Positions 14,592 to 22,899 are shown, counted from the stretch's first letter. The stretch is DNA of 24,392 nt from JBPOIS01 sp052034295 (GCA_052034295.1 JBPOIS010000202.1:1-24392), one strand, 5' to 3'. Program-made: numbers and translations. Notes: generated by a model from the sequence alone, not told the origin.

Positions 14592-15509
14592 ATGTGGATG
14601 GTGGAGCTGCGGCATTTGCGCACCCTGCAGGCATTGCGGGCGCAGGGCTCTCTGGCCGGGGCAGCGGAGCAGCTGCACCTGACCGCATCGGCGCTTTCAC
14701 ACCAGTTGCGCGAGCTGGAGCATGGGCTGGGCTTGCCGGTGGTGAACCGCAAGACCCGCCCGCTGGGCTTTGCGCCGGCCGGGATGCGGCTGCTGGCTCT
14801 GGCTGATCAGGTACTGCCACAGGTACACAGCGCCCAGCGTGAACTGGCCCGGCTGGCGCAGGGACAGGCCGGTCGGCTGCTGCTGGCTTCGGAGTGTCAC
14901 AGCTGTTTTGACTGGCTGATGCCAATCCTGAACCAGTACCGGCAGGAGTGGCCGGAGGTGGAGCTGGATTTTGCCAGTGGCTTTGAAGCAGAAGTGCATG
15001 CCCAGCTGCTGGGGGGTGAGCTGGATGTGCTGATCACCAGTGACCGGCTGCATCAGGATCAATTGCAGTACTGGCCGCTGTTTGAATACGAATCGCGTTT
15101 GGTGCTGCCGGTGGGCCATGCGCTGGCCACGGCCCCCTCGATGGATGCTGCCGACATCGCCGCCTGTACGCTGATTGCCTATCCGGTGGCGCTGGAGCGG
15201 CTGGATGTGATGCTGGGCTGTCTGTTGCCCCGGCAACTCCAGCCGGTGCAGGTCCGCACCACCGAGCTGACCCCGATGCTGATCCAGCTGGTGGCCAGTG
15301 GCCGGGGGGTGGCGGCGCTGCCGGACTGGGTGGTGGCCCCATATGAACAAAAGGGCTGGGTGGTCAGCCGCAGCCTGCCGGTGGTGACCGGCGGTCAGCC
15401 GGGCCTGTACCGCACCCTGTACGCCGCCGCCCGGCCAGACACTGGGCTACCCGCCTATGTGCAGGGCTTCATTGCTGCGCTGCAGCAGGGGGTTCGGCTC
15501 AGTCGCTGA
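14592..15509 (+). CDS. metR: LysR-type regulator MetR
   Basis: A 305-residue LysR-family regulator. Residues about 4-63 form the winged helix-turn-helix (ELRHLRTLQALRAQGSLAGA, then TASALSHQLRELE), and residues about 92-295 the effector domain, which in MetR binds homocysteine. The ASECHSCFDWLMP stretch at the beginning of the effector domain is typical of MetR. Assignment is supported by the divergent metE and the MetR box. GGGG lies 7 nt before the ATG at 14592; M3 at 14598 is an alternative start. The stop codon lies inside a strong hairpin shared with the convergent cysH. Confidence 0.95.
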   Translation: MWMVELRHLRTLQALRAQGSLAGAAEQLHLTASALSHQLRELEHGLGLPVVNRKTRPLGFAPAGMRLLALADQVLPQVHSAQRELARLAQGQAGRLLLASECHSCFDWLMPILNQYRQEWPEVELDFASGFEAEVHAQLLGGELDVLITSDRLHQDQLQYWPLFEYESRLVLPVGHALATAPSMDAADIAACTLIAYPVALERLDVMLGCLLPRQLQPVQVRTTELTPMLIQLVASGRGVAALPDWVVAPYEQKGWVVSRSLPVVTGGQPGLYRTLYAAARPDTGLPAYVQGFIAALQQGVRLSR

Positions 15510-15513
15510 GCCG
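15495..15513. terminator. hairpin over the metR stop, between metR and cysH
   Basis: CGGCTCAG (15495-15502) and CTGAGCCG (15506-15513) form a perfect 8-bp stem with a TCG loop that contains the metR stop codon in its right arm. The convergent genes are only 10 bases apart, so this hairpin is the only candidate terminator for both; it lacks a T-tract. Confidence 0.5.
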
Positions 15514-15519
15514 CCGCAC

Positions 15520-16248
15520 TCAGGACAGGTTGCCCTTGTGCAGGCCGCACTCCTTCTGGGTGGCTTCTTCCCACCACCAGCGGCCTTCGCGTTCGTGCTG
15601 GCCGGGCAGGACCGGGCGGGTGCACGGTTCGCAGCCGATGGAAACAAAACCCTTTTCATGCAGCGGGTTGTAGGGGATTTCCATCATGCGGATGTAATTC
15701 CACACGTCGGCGCTGCTCCAGTGGGCCAGCGGATTGAGCTTGAGCAGGCGGCGGCCCGGACCGGCAAAGCCGGGGTCTTCCTGCACCAGCGGCACGTCGG
15801 TGCGGGTCGGGCTCTGGTCCTTGCGCTGGCCGGTGATCCACACGTCCAGGGTGGCGAGTTTTTTGCGCAGGGGCTGCACCTTGCGGATGCCGCAGCATTC
15901 CTGGTGGCCATCCTGATAAAAACTGAACAGGCCCTTCTGGGTGGTCAGTTGCTGGACCGCCTCAGGCTCGGGAAAGCAGATCTCGATGTCGATGCCATAA
16001 AACTCGCGCACCTGCTGCAAAAAACGGTAGGTCTCGGGGTGCAGGCGGCCCGTGTCGAGGCTGAACACCCGGAAGGGTTTTTTCAGGCGATGGGCCATGT
16101 CCACCAGCACCACGTCTTCGGCACCGCTGAAGGAGATCGCCACATCGCCGGCCTGATCCAGGAACAGCGCCAGCAGCTCACTGGGGCTGCGTTCGGCGTA
16201 GGTCTGGTTGAGGGCGGCAAGGTCAGACAGGACAGGGATGCTGGACAT
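15520..16248 (-). CDS. cysH: adenylylsulfate (APS) reductase, iron-sulfur type
   Basis: Reduces activated sulfate to sulfite in assimilatory sulfur metabolism. The 242-residue protein has the SFSGAEDVVLVDM P-loop-like segment (39-51), SLDTGRLHPETY (63-74), and the cysteine pairs C118-C119 (ECCGIRK) and C206/C209 (GCEPCTRP) that bind a [4Fe-4S] cluster; this marks it as an APS-using rather than PAPS-using enzyme, as known for this family. The catalytic C234 sits in ECGLH near the end. The ATG at 16248 follows GGAGGA with a good spacing. It is monocistronic here and convergent with metR. Confidence 0.96.
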   Translation of the reverse strand: MSSIPVLSDLAALNQTYAERSPSELLALFLDQAGDVAISFSGAEDVVLVDMAHRLKKPFRVFSLDTGRLHPETYRFLQQVREFYGIDIEICFPEPEAVQQLTTQKGLFSFYQDGHQECCGIRKVQPLRKKLATLDVWITGQRKDQSPTRTDVPLVQEDPGFAGPGRRLLKLNPLAHWSSADVWNYIRMMEIPYNPLHEKGFVSIGCEPCTRPVLPGQHEREGRWWWEEATQKECGLHKGNLS

Positions 16249-16567
16249 GGGTTTTTTTCCTCCAAACTGCGCTGCCATGCTACCGCAAGCCGGGGGGCAG
16301 GGATACTGCCAAGTGGCCGCAGCGGTGCAATCCTGTGCCGCTGCCCGTTGGTCGGCTGGCTGCGCGCTTGCGCTGCACGGGCCGACACGCGCCCCGGCGG
16401 GGTGTTTTTTTGCCGGTGCAACCCTCTCCAGCGCCTGTGGTCCGGCGGATCGACTCGATTTTGTGGCCAAAAAACGCTAGAGTGCCGCGCAAGCGCTGGC
16501 TGTCCAATCCGACAGTGGCGTGGAAGAGTTTTTTCTTTTTTTGCCCATGCAGACCGGGAGCCAAGCT
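16249..16567. other. divergent intergenic region cysH / thrH
   Basis: About 320 bases with no supported gene. It must hold the promoters of cysH (minus) and thrH (plus), but I find no convincing -35/-10 pair. It contains a terminator-like hairpin at 16389-16411 on plus and a dense set of A/T runs near 16470 and 16530-16543. Confidence 0.5.
16389..16411 (+). terminator. orphan rho-independent terminator-like hairpin
   Basis: GCGCCCC (16389-16395) pairs with GGGGTGT (16399-16405) using two G-U pairs around a GGC loop, with a run of seven T (16405-16411). It faces plus although no plus-strand gene lies upstream, so it could end an unannotated short RNA antisense to the cysH leader, or be chance in a T-run-rich genome. 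Confidence 0.4.
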
Positions 16568-17209
16568 GTGGAATCATCGCGCGCACAAGGGACCGAAATC
16601 ATTTGCCTCGACCTCGAAGGCGTGCTGGTGCCCGAAATCTGGATCAATTTTGCCAAAAAAACCGGCATCACCGCGCTGGAGGCCACCACCCGGGACATTC
16701 CCGATTATGACGTGCTGATGACCCAGCGCCTGAACATCCTGCGCGAGCATGGGCTGGGGCTGCCGGACATTCAGGCGGTGATTGCCGACATGGGGCCGCT
16801 GCCGGGGGCGGCTGAGTTTGTGGCCTGGGTGCGCGAGCATTTTCAGCTGATCATCCTGTCGGACACGTTTTATGAGTTTGCCCACCCGCTGATGCGTCAG
16901 CTGGGCTGGCCGACGATTTTTTGCCACAAGCTGGAAACCGACGCACAGGGCCTGATCACCGCCTACAAGCTGCGTCAGGCCGACCAGAAGCGCGAAGCGG
17001 TCAAGGCGCTGCACCAGCTGAATTTCCGGGTGATTGCCGCAGGCGACAGCTACAACGACACCAGCATGCTGGGCGAGGCCGACCATGGCTTTCTGTTTGA
17101 TGCCCCGGCCAACGTGATTGCCGAGTTTCCGCAGTTCCCGGCCCTGCACGGCTATGACCAGCTCAAGGCCGCCATTCGCCGGGTCTCCAACCGCAGCATT
17201 CCCGAATAA
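16568..17209 (+). CDS. thrH: phosphoserine phosphatase / homoserine phosphotransferase ThrH
   Basis: A HAD-superfamily enzyme; characterised ThrH of Pseudomonas dephosphorylates phosphoserine and can pass the phosphate to homoserine. HAD motif I is CLDLEGVLVPE (D15 nucleophile), motif II is ILSDTFYEF, motif III is AAGDSYNDT; TTRDIPDYDVLM and the C-terminal EFPQFPA are typical of ThrH. I choose a GTG start at 16568 because GGGAG (16556-16560) lies 7 nt before it and the known protein begins close to this point; an ATG at 16547 would add seven residues but has no ribosome site. Length is 213 residues against about 205 in Pseudomonas. Confidence 0.93.
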   Translation: MESSRAQGTEIICLDLEGVLVPEIWINFAKKTGITALEATTRDIPDYDVLMTQRLNILREHGLGLPDIQAVIADMGPLPGAAEFVAWVREHFQLIILSDTFYEFAHPLMRQLGWPTIFCHKLETDAQGLITAYKLRQADQKREAVKALHQLNFRVIAAGDSYNDTSMLGEADHGFLFDAPANVIAEFPQFPALHGYDQLKAAIRRVSNRSIPE

Positions 17210-17211
17210 AT

Positions 17212-17235
17212 CACTGCCCGGCCCCCGGGCCAGTG
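17212..17235 (+). terminator. hairpin after thrH
   Basis: CACTGCCCGG (17212-17221) pairs with CCGGG and CAGTG (17225-17235) with one bulged C, ten GC-rich pairs, three bases after the thrH stop. There is no T-tract, so it may protect the mRNA end or assist rho-dependent termination. Confidence 0.45.
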
Positions 17236-17298
17236 TGCCCCGGTCACGGCGGGCAAAAGTCAATGCCTTTTGCTGACAGCCCCTGAACCATCTGGATA

Positions 17299-17327
17299 TT
17301 GGCAAGCCGCCGGGCGCTCTCTACACT
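17299..17327 (+). promoter_or_regulatory. sigma70 promoter of fadH
   Basis: TTGGCA (17299-17304) and TACACT (17322-17327) are separated by exactly 17 nt, matching five and four of six consensus bases. Transcription would start near 17334, giving a leader of about 85 nt that contains a short GCCAG/CTGGC hairpin. Confidence 0.6.
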
Positions 17328-17418
17328 ACGGATCGACCGGCCAGCCCGTCTGGCGGGTTGTCTTGAGCGCCGGGGCCTGCACCCGCTTTGATGACCATAA
17401 CAGGACGACGAGTTCGCC

Positions 17419-19449
17419 ATGAAGACCTATGCACACCTGCTCGAACCGCTGAATCTGGGCTTTACCCAGCTGAAAAACCGCATCGTCATGGGTTCCATGC
17501 ACACCGGGCTTGAAGACCGTTTTTACCAGTATCCCAAGCTGGCGGCGTATTTTGCCGAGCGGGCCAAGGGCGGCGTCGGCCTGATCATCACCGGGGGCAT
17601 TTCGCCCAACCGCACCGGCTGGCTGCTGCCGGCAGGCGGCACCATGAACCGCATGACCGATGTGGTCAACCACCGGCTGGTGACCCATGCCGTGCACCGC
17701 CACGGCGGCAAGATCCTCATGCAGATCCTGCACTCGGGCCGCTATGGCTACCACCCGTTTGTGGCGTCATCCACCCCGATCAAGTCGCCGATCAGCCCCT
17801 TCAAGCCGCGCCAGCTCAGCGACCGGGAAATCCGCCAGACCATCCGCGATTATGGCCGCTGTGCCAGACTGGCCCGACTGGCCGGTTATGATGGCGTCGA
17901 GGTGATGGGCTCGGAAGGTTACCTGATCAACCAGTTCCTCAGCCGCCATGTCAACCAGCGCAAGGACGACTGGGGCGGCGACATCCATGGCCGCATGAAG
18001 CTGGCCGTGGACATCGTGCGCGAGATCCGCGAGCAGGCCGGTACGGATTTCATCATCTGCTTCCGCCTGTCCATGCTGGACCTGGTGCAGGATGGCAACA
18101 CCATGGAAGAGGTGCTCACGGTGGCACAGGCGCTGGAAGCCGCTGGTGTGAACATCCTCAACACCGGCATTGGCTGGCATGAAGCCCGGGTGCCCACCAT
18201 CGTCACCTCGGTGCCGCGTGCGGCCTTTGTGGACGTGACGGCCGAAGTGCGCAAGCACGTCAGCATCCCGGTGATGGCCTCCAACCGCATCAACATGCCG
18301 GACACCGCCGAGCAGATCCTCGCCGAGGGCAAGGCCGACCTGATCCAGATGGCGCGTCCCTTCCTGGCCGATCCCGACTGGGTCAACAAGACCGCCACGG
18401 GCCGGGTCAACGAAATCAACACCTGCATCGCCTGCAACCAGGCCTGTCTGGACCACACTTTTGCCAACCAGCGCGCCAGCTGTCTGGTCAATCCGCGTGC
18501 CTGTCACGAGACCGAGCTGGTTTATGTGAAAACCAAAAAACCCCGCCGTGTCGCGGTGGTGGGCGGGGGCGTGGCCGGCATGTCAGCAGCCACTGTGGCG
18601 GCACAGCGCGGCCATCAGGTGACCCTGTTTGAAGCCCAGGCTGAGCTGGGTGGACAGTTCAACCTCGCCAAGGTCGTCCCCGGCAAGGAAGAATTCCACG
18701 AAACCATCCGCTATTTCCACGTCATGATCGACAAGTACGGCGTGGACGTCCGCCTGAACACCGCGGTCAGCCGTGAACAGCTGGAACGGGAGGGCTACGA
18801 TGATGTGGTGGTGGCCACCGGAATCGTGCCGCGCCAGCTGCGGCTGGAAGGCAGCGACCTGCCGCAGGTGCTCAGCTATGCTGACGTGCTGCGCGGTGCA
18901 CCGGTTGGCCATCGTGTGGCGGTGATTGGTGCAGGCGGGATTGGCTTTGATGTCAGTGAATACCTGCTGCACGACCCCCGGGTGCCGCAGCCACAGCCAC
19001 TGAACCTGTGGAAAAAGGAATGGGGCGTGGATGCCCAGTCCAACTACCACACCGAAGGCGGGCTGGTGCGTCCGGAAATCGAACCGGCCTACCGGGAAAT
19101 TTTCCTGTTGCAGCGCAAGGACAGCCCAGTGGGCCAGACCCTGGGCAAGACCACCGGCTGGGTGCACCGTGCCGCCCTGAAAAAACACGGCGTGCGCATG
19201 ATGCGCGGGGTCAGTTATGAGCGCATCACCCCGGAAGGGCTGTGGATCAGTCTGGACGGTCAGGAACAGCTGCTGCGGGTGGACACCGTGGTGGTGTGTG
19301 CCGGACAGGAATCGGTGCGCCAGCTGATGCCTGGCGAAAACGAGCCCGTGGGGGCGCGTTATCACCTGATCGGCGGTGCCAAGCTCGCGGCGGAACTGGA
19401 TGCCAAGCGCGCCATCCGTGAAGGCGCGGAACTGGCCGCCAGCCTGTAG
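17419..19449 (+). CDS. fadH: 2,4-dienoyl-CoA reductase (NADPH), FadH
   Basis: Reduces 2,4-dienoyl-CoA during beta-oxidation of unsaturated fatty acids. At 676 residues it has the three-part layout of E. coli FadH (672): an FMN-binding TIM barrel of the old-yellow-enzyme type (about 1-330, with HSGRYGYHPF and MGSEGYLINQFLS), a [4Fe-4S] cysteine set C336, C339, C343 and C355, then FAD and NADPH Rossmann domains (RVAVVGGGVAGMSAA, RVAVIGAGGIGFDVSE). The ATG at 17419 has only a weak GAG before it. It has its own promoter and terminator, so it is probably monocistronic. A related NADH:flavin oxidoreductase is the alternative, but length and the SNYHTEGGL segment favour FadH. Confidence 0.95.
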   Translation: MKTYAHLLEPLNLGFTQLKNRIVMGSMHTGLEDRFYQYPKLAAYFAERAKGGVGLIITGGISPNRTGWLLPAGGTMNRMTDVVNHRLVTHAVHRHGGKILMQILHSGRYGYHPFVASSTPIKSPISPFKPRQLSDREIRQTIRDYGRCARLARLAGYDGVEVMGSEGYLINQFLSRHVNQRKDDWGGDIHGRMKLAVDIVREIREQAGTDFIICFRLSMLDLVQDGNTMEEVLTVAQALEAAGVNILNTGIGWHEARVPTIVTSVPRAAFVDVTAEVRKHVSIPVMASNRINMPDTAEQILAEGKADLIQMARPFLADPDWVNKTATGRVNEINTCIACNQACLDHTFANQRASCLVNPRACHETELVYVKTKKPRRVAVVGGGVAGMSAATVAAQRGHQVTLFEAQAELGGQFNLAKVVPGKEEFHETIRYFHVMIDKYGVDVRLNTAVSREQLEREGYDDVVVATGIVPRQLRLEGSDLPQVLSYADVLRGAPVGHRVAVIGAGGIGFDVSEYLLHDPRVPQPQPLNLWKKEWGVDAQSNYHTEGGLVRPEIEPAYREIFLLQRKDSPVGQTLGKTTGWVHRAALKKHGVRMMRGVSYERITPEGLWISLDGQEQLLRVDTVVVCAGQESVRQLMPGENEPVGARYHLIGGAKLAAELDAKRAIREGAELAASL

Positions 19450-19460
19450 CAATCAGGCAC

Positions 19461-19499
19461 AGCCCGGCCAATTGTCAGACAGTTGACCGGGCTTTTTTT
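19461..19499 (+). terminator. rho-independent terminator of fadH
   Basis: AGCCCGG (19461-19467) pairs with CCGGGCT (19487-19493); after one C-A mismatch the stem continues with CAATTG and CAGTTG, loop TCAGA. Seven T follow the stem base (19493-19499). Confidence 0.92.
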
Positions 19500-19596
19500 A
19501 CAAGACCTGCCCAAAGCCACAGCAGCGCCGCTATAGAAAAAATGCAGCAAAAAGCGTTGAATAGAGCGATACAGTTTTTGGATTGAGGAGCACGAC

Positions 19597-19950
19597 ATGA
19601 GCATCAAGAGCCGTCGCGACAAGCACAAACAGCGCCAGTATGCCGCCAAGCAAAACGCCCTGCTGGCCCGCCAGCAACGCCGGGAAGCGTTTGCCCGGGC
19701 GCATCATCCCGAAACCCGCCTGCAGGCCCTGCAACACCGCATCCAGGAGGCCGTGCACGAAGTCCAGACCGCCGTACATGATGCGGTGGACCGGGTGCGC
19801 CATGCGGGCGAGGACGTGGCGCACAAGGCAGCCGCCGTGGCTGAACAGGTCAAGCATGCCGTGACCGGCAAGATTGACCAGCTGGTACACCAGCTCACGG
19901 ACCGCTACGAAGTCGAAAGCGACGAGCCGGTGGCCCCAGAAGTCAAATAA
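19597..19950 (+). CDS. unknown basic amphipathic helical protein
   Basis: A 117-residue protein I cannot name. The first about 40 residues are strongly basic (many K, R, Q), the middle (about 42-105) is a regular amphipathic helix pattern built from A, V, H, E and D in which HEVQTAVHDAVDRVRHAG-like units recur about every 11-14 residues, and the tail is acidic. This resembles phasin-, apolipoprotein- or LEA-like surface-binding helices, but there is no specific family match that I can see. No signal peptide or membrane segment. The ribosome site GAGGAG before the ATG is strong and the gene has its own terminator, so it is likely expressed. Confidence 0.8.
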   Translation: MSIKSRRDKHKQRQYAAKQNALLARQQRREAFARAHHPETRLQALQHRIQEAVHEVQTAVHDAVDRVRHAGEDVAHKAAAVAEQVKHAVTGKIDQLVHQLTDRYEVESDEPVAPEVK

Positions 19951-20003
19951 AGCCCATGGCATCACCGGTCTGTCTGCACTGACCGGCGTGTTTGAGCCCG
20001 AAT

Positions 20004-20037
20004 TCCGGCCCATCTCCTTGAGGGGCCGGATTTTTTT
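20004..20037 (+). terminator. rho-independent terminator
   Basis: TCCGGCCC (20004-20011) pairs with GGGCCGGA (20023-20030), followed by seven T. It ends the transcript of the 117-residue helical protein. Confidence 0.93.
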
Positions 20038-20217
20038 GTGTTGATCAAGGCCGCCATGAACCGGCAGCGGTGGTGATTTTTTGTGCTAGGCTAGGGCCAG
20101 TTGTGGGGAAAAGACAGACCCATCCAGCGGGTTCAGTCCAGCTGGGGCTCTCGCTCCGAAGGGTGCTGGAGGGATGCCCCGCACAGACCAGACGTTATTT
20201 GATTCAAGGAAAAAAAC

Positions 20218-20937
20218 ATGCAGAATGCACAGCCTCTGGAGCCTTCCAGCGCACCGGTCTGGATCAGCCAGCCCGCACCCTCGGTGTGGATGTGGCACAG
20301 TCCGCTGATCACCCCCGAATTCATCCAATGGACCGAGCGTCAGGTGCTGTCGGCCTGGCTGGCCGGGCTGCACCCGAAGCGACAGACCGAATACCTGGCC
20401 GGGCGCTATGCGCTGATCCAGCTGTATGCCGCGGCTGGCCTGCCGGGTCTGCAGCTGGATGACCTGCCGTCACAGCCCGATGGTCAGGTCAGCAGCCCAA
20501 CAGGGTGGATCTGCAGCGTGTCGCATGGCTATGACCGGATTGTGGCGCTGGTGGGGCCGCAGGCGCAGTACCGTGGGCTCGGGGTGGATGTGGAGGAGGT
20601 GATCCAGCTGCGCCGCTGCAGCCGGTTGATCAACCGGGTGGCCCCGCACGATGAGCAGCAGGTCTGGCAGGCTGCGGGGCTGGCGGACGATCTGGGCCTG
20701 ACGGTGACCTTTTCGGCCAAGGAGGCCCTGTACAAGGCCCTGACGGCTTCGGTGCCGTGCATCATGCATTTTGGACAGGCCACCCTGGGCTCGCTGGAGC
20801 CCGGGCAGGGTCGGCTCAGCATCAAGCTCACCTGTGACCTGACCGATGAATTCCGCGCCGGGCAGCAGTTTGGGCTCCGCTACCTGCTGCACGATCAGGA
20901 GGTGCTGACCCTGGCGCTGCTGCCGCAGTCCGCCTAG
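20218..20937 (+). CDS. 4'-phosphopantetheinyl transferase
   Basis: Transfers the phosphopantetheine arm of coenzyme A to a serine of carrier proteins. The 239-residue protein has the superfamily motifs of the EntD/Sfp type: CSVSHGYD (99-106), the Mg2+-binding GVDVE (122-126) and FSAKEALYKAL (165-175). The ATG at 20218 follows AAGGA (20206-20210) with a 7-nt gap. No carrier protein, NRPS, PKS or siderophore gene lies in the window, so its partner is elsewhere; it could be the housekeeping activator of acyl carrier proteins or serve a secondary pathway. It ends only three bases from the convergent kinase gene. Confidence 0.93.
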   Translation: MQNAQPLEPSSAPVWISQPAPSVWMWHSPLITPEFIQWTERQVLSAWLAGLHPKRQTEYLAGRYALIQLYAAAGLPGLQLDDLPSQPDGQVSSPTGWICSVSHGYDRIVALVGPQAQYRGLGVDVEEVIQLRRCSRLINRVAPHDEQQVWQAAGLADDLGLTVTFSAKEALYKALTASVPCIMHFGQATLGSLEPGQGRLSIKLTCDLTDEFRAGQQFGLRYLLHDQEVLTLALLPQSA

Positions 20938-20940
20938 GGC

Positions 20941-22326
20941 TCAGTGGCCGCTCTGGATTTCCCGCTCCACCATGGCGTGCAGGTTGGTGCGGGCGTCGAT
21001 CACGGTCATGAAGGTGTAGGCACCGATGAACTTGCGGCTGATGAACATGAATTCCTTGGGGGGCACCGAAAAATAGCGGCTGGCCATGGATTCACCGGTT
21101 TTTTTGATCAGGCGCGCGTGCAGCTGGCTTTTTTTCCAGTCATACAGGCTGTGGCCGTCAAAGGCATACACCGGGGCATCGGGGTTGCTGGCGCGGGTGG
21201 TGAACGGCTCGGTGGCCAGCAGGAACACTTCGGCCAGTACAGGCTTCACGTTCACGGGCATCTGGTCAAAAAACGCATAGCCCTGCATGGCGGCAATCAT
21301 GGCATCGCGGTTGTGCCGCGCCCCGGCCACAATCAGGTTGCGGGCCACATTGATCAGGTGCGGGTCAAACTGGCGGATGGCGCCAAAATCGAGCAGCACG
21401 ATGCGGTCCGGCAGGTCGTGGCCATTGCCCAGCCGCACCAGATAGTTGCCAAAATTGGGGTCGGTCTGCATTTCGCCCCATTCAAAAATCTCCCGCACGA
21501 AGATTTCCAGTGAGGCTTCGCCCAGCCGGTTGCGGCGCTGTTGGGACAGGGACAGCATCACCGGGCTGTTGATGGGCACGCCGCGCTCAAAGGTCATGCA
21601 CAGCACCCGGCTGCTGCAGTAGTCGGGCACCAACCGGGGCACGATGTAGCGCGGGTCATCCTTCAGCCGGTCATGAAAGCGCTGGGTGGTCGCCGCTTCC
21701 ATTGCATAATCCACCTCGCGGTGCATCATCGAGCGGACTTCTTCAAACCATTCATCAAACTCACGGGTCTGCGGCACCATGCGGGTGAGTTTGAGCAGGT
21801 TGCGGAACAGGCCCATGTCCGAGTCAATCGCTTCGGCCACGCCCGGATACTGGATCTTCAGGACGATTTCCAGACCATCGGATTTGCGCACCGCCCGGTG
21901 CACCTGGGCCAGCGAGGCGGTGCCCAGCGGCTCGGGATCAATGCGCAGGTCGGCCAGCCGATCGCCCAGTTCATGGCGCAGGTGGGCCTCAATGGCCGGC
22001 CACGACAGCGCCACGGTGCGGTCATTGAGGCTGTGCAGGGCTGCGGTGACTTCCGGGGGCAAAAAATGCTCGCCATACAGCGCCATCATCTGGCCAATCT
22101 TGACGATGGAGCCCTTGAGCTTGCCGATTTCATCGACCAGATACTGGGCCTGCTGCTGCATGGCCTGACGGCGTTTTTGTTCGCGCACATCCTCGCTGGC
22201 AAACAGTGAACCGGCACTGGAGGCCGCCAGCCGGGTGCCCGCCACCAGCGAGGCCCGGGCCAGCGACAGCCGCCGGTCAAAGGCGCTGGTTTTGAGTTCG
22301 TCCAGTTTTTCGGGGGTGTCAGCCAT
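20941..22326 (-). CDS. ABC1/COQ8/UbiB-family atypical kinase
   Basis: A 461-residue member of the ABC1 (AarF/UbiB/COQ8) family, ATPase or kinase-like proteins that support ubiquinone synthesis or lipid handling. The family signature KxGQ is K76-Q79 (in KGSIVKIGQM), the alanine-type nucleotide loop is LGTASLAQVH (134-143), the catalytic-type lysine is K157 in VLKIQYPG, followed by REVDY, DPNFGN (289-294) and the DFG at 313-315. The wording QYPGVAEAIDSD and QTDPN resembles COQ8/ADCK3 more than E. coli UbiB, and the C-terminal pair of membrane helices of UbiB is absent. It is not next to other ubiquinone genes, so I leave the symbol open. Only GAGG, 11 nt before the ATG, resembles a ribosome site. 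Confidence 0.93.
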   Translation of the reverse strand: MADTPEKLDELKTSAFDRRLSLARASLVAGTRLAASSAGSLFASEDVREQKRRQAMQQQAQYLVDEIGKLKGSIVKIGQMMALYGEHFLPPEVTAALHSLNDRTVALSWPAIEAHLRHELGDRLADLRIDPEPLGTASLAQVHRAVRKSDGLEIVLKIQYPGVAEAIDSDMGLFRNLLKLTRMVPQTREFDEWFEEVRSMMHREVDYAMEAATTQRFHDRLKDDPRYIVPRLVPDYCSSRVLCMTFERGVPINSPVMLSLSQQRRNRLGEASLEIFVREIFEWGEMQTDPNFGNYLVRLGNGHDLPDRIVLLDFGAIRQFDPHLINVARNLIVAGARHNRDAMIAAMQGYAFFDQMPVNVKPVLAEVFLLATEPFTTRASNPDAPVYAFDGHSLYDWKKSQLHARLIKKTGESMASRYFSVPPKEFMFISRKFIGAYTFMTVIDARTNLHAMVEREIQSGH

Positions 22327-22474
22327 GGGTGCGCGAGCCTCAGATGCGGCAAAAAAGCGTCAAAAATGCGCGTCATTGTACCCGATCCGTGCGACGGGCC
22401 CCAACTGTTGCAGCCGGAAAAGCCCGGCAAATCTGTAAGCGTGTGGCGTCATCCGGGATGCATCGGGTAACTGC

Positions 22475-22503
22475 CTGTCAGATCGGTGCATGTGGTGTAC
22501 ACT
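22475..22503 (+). promoter_or_regulatory. sigma70 promoter of the DUF4405-like gene
   Basis: CTGTCA (22475-22480) and TACACT (22498-22503) are 17 nt apart, each matching four or more consensus bases, and lie 34-62 bases before the ATG. Confidence 0.5.
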
Positions 22504-22536
22504 CGGACCACGTGTGATTTTTTTGGAGGGGTGCTG

Positions 22537-22899
22537 ATGGCACTGTCACGCAATCTGGCCACACCACTGGCCGCCATGGGACTGGTGTTGATGGCCACCA
22601 CGGGGCTGGGGATGTTTTTTCACCTGGATTCCGAGCTGAGCAAGGAACTGCACGAGTGGGGCGGCTGGGCCTTTCTGGCCGGTGTGCTGCTGCACGTGAG
22701 TGCCAACCTGGAGGCGTTCAAGCGCCATCTGGCCCGGCCGATGGTGCTGGGCGGGCTGCTGCTGGCGCTGGCCGTGGCGGTGGGCAGTTTTTTTGTGGGC
22801 GAAAAGGAAGACCACGACAAACACGACCACGACGCGCACGACGAAGCACATGCCATGACGGTGGAGCAGGCCCCGGCACGCGGCACGCGGCTGGGCTGA
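22537..22899 (+). CDS. DUF4405-like small membrane protein with His/Asp-rich tail
   Basis: A 120-residue inner-membrane protein with three hydrophobic segments (about 9-28, 43-58, 69-87). Histidines H29, H39 and H53 lie at the ends of or inside helices in the arrangement seen in DUF4405 proteins (LHEWGGWAFLAGVLLHVSANL), which resemble small cytochrome b-type haem proteins; haem binding is an inference. After the third helix comes EKEDHDKHDHDAHDEAHAM, with six histidines among acidic residues, a likely metal-binding tail. The ATG at 22537 has a strong GGAGGG 6 nt upstream; earlier in-frame starts from 22486 lack one. It is single, with its own promoter and a following hairpin. Confidence 0.8.
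   Translation: MALSRNLATPLAAMGLVLMATTGLGMFFHLDSELSKELHEWGGWAFLAGVLLHVSANLEAFKRHLARPMVLGGLLLALAVAVGSFFVGEKEDHDKHDHDAHDEAHAMTVEQAPARGTRLG

Noticed and set aside
14472..14678. Upstream extension of the metE frame
   Set aside because: It crosses the MetR box and the start of metR; the family N-terminus and ribosome site fit 14471.
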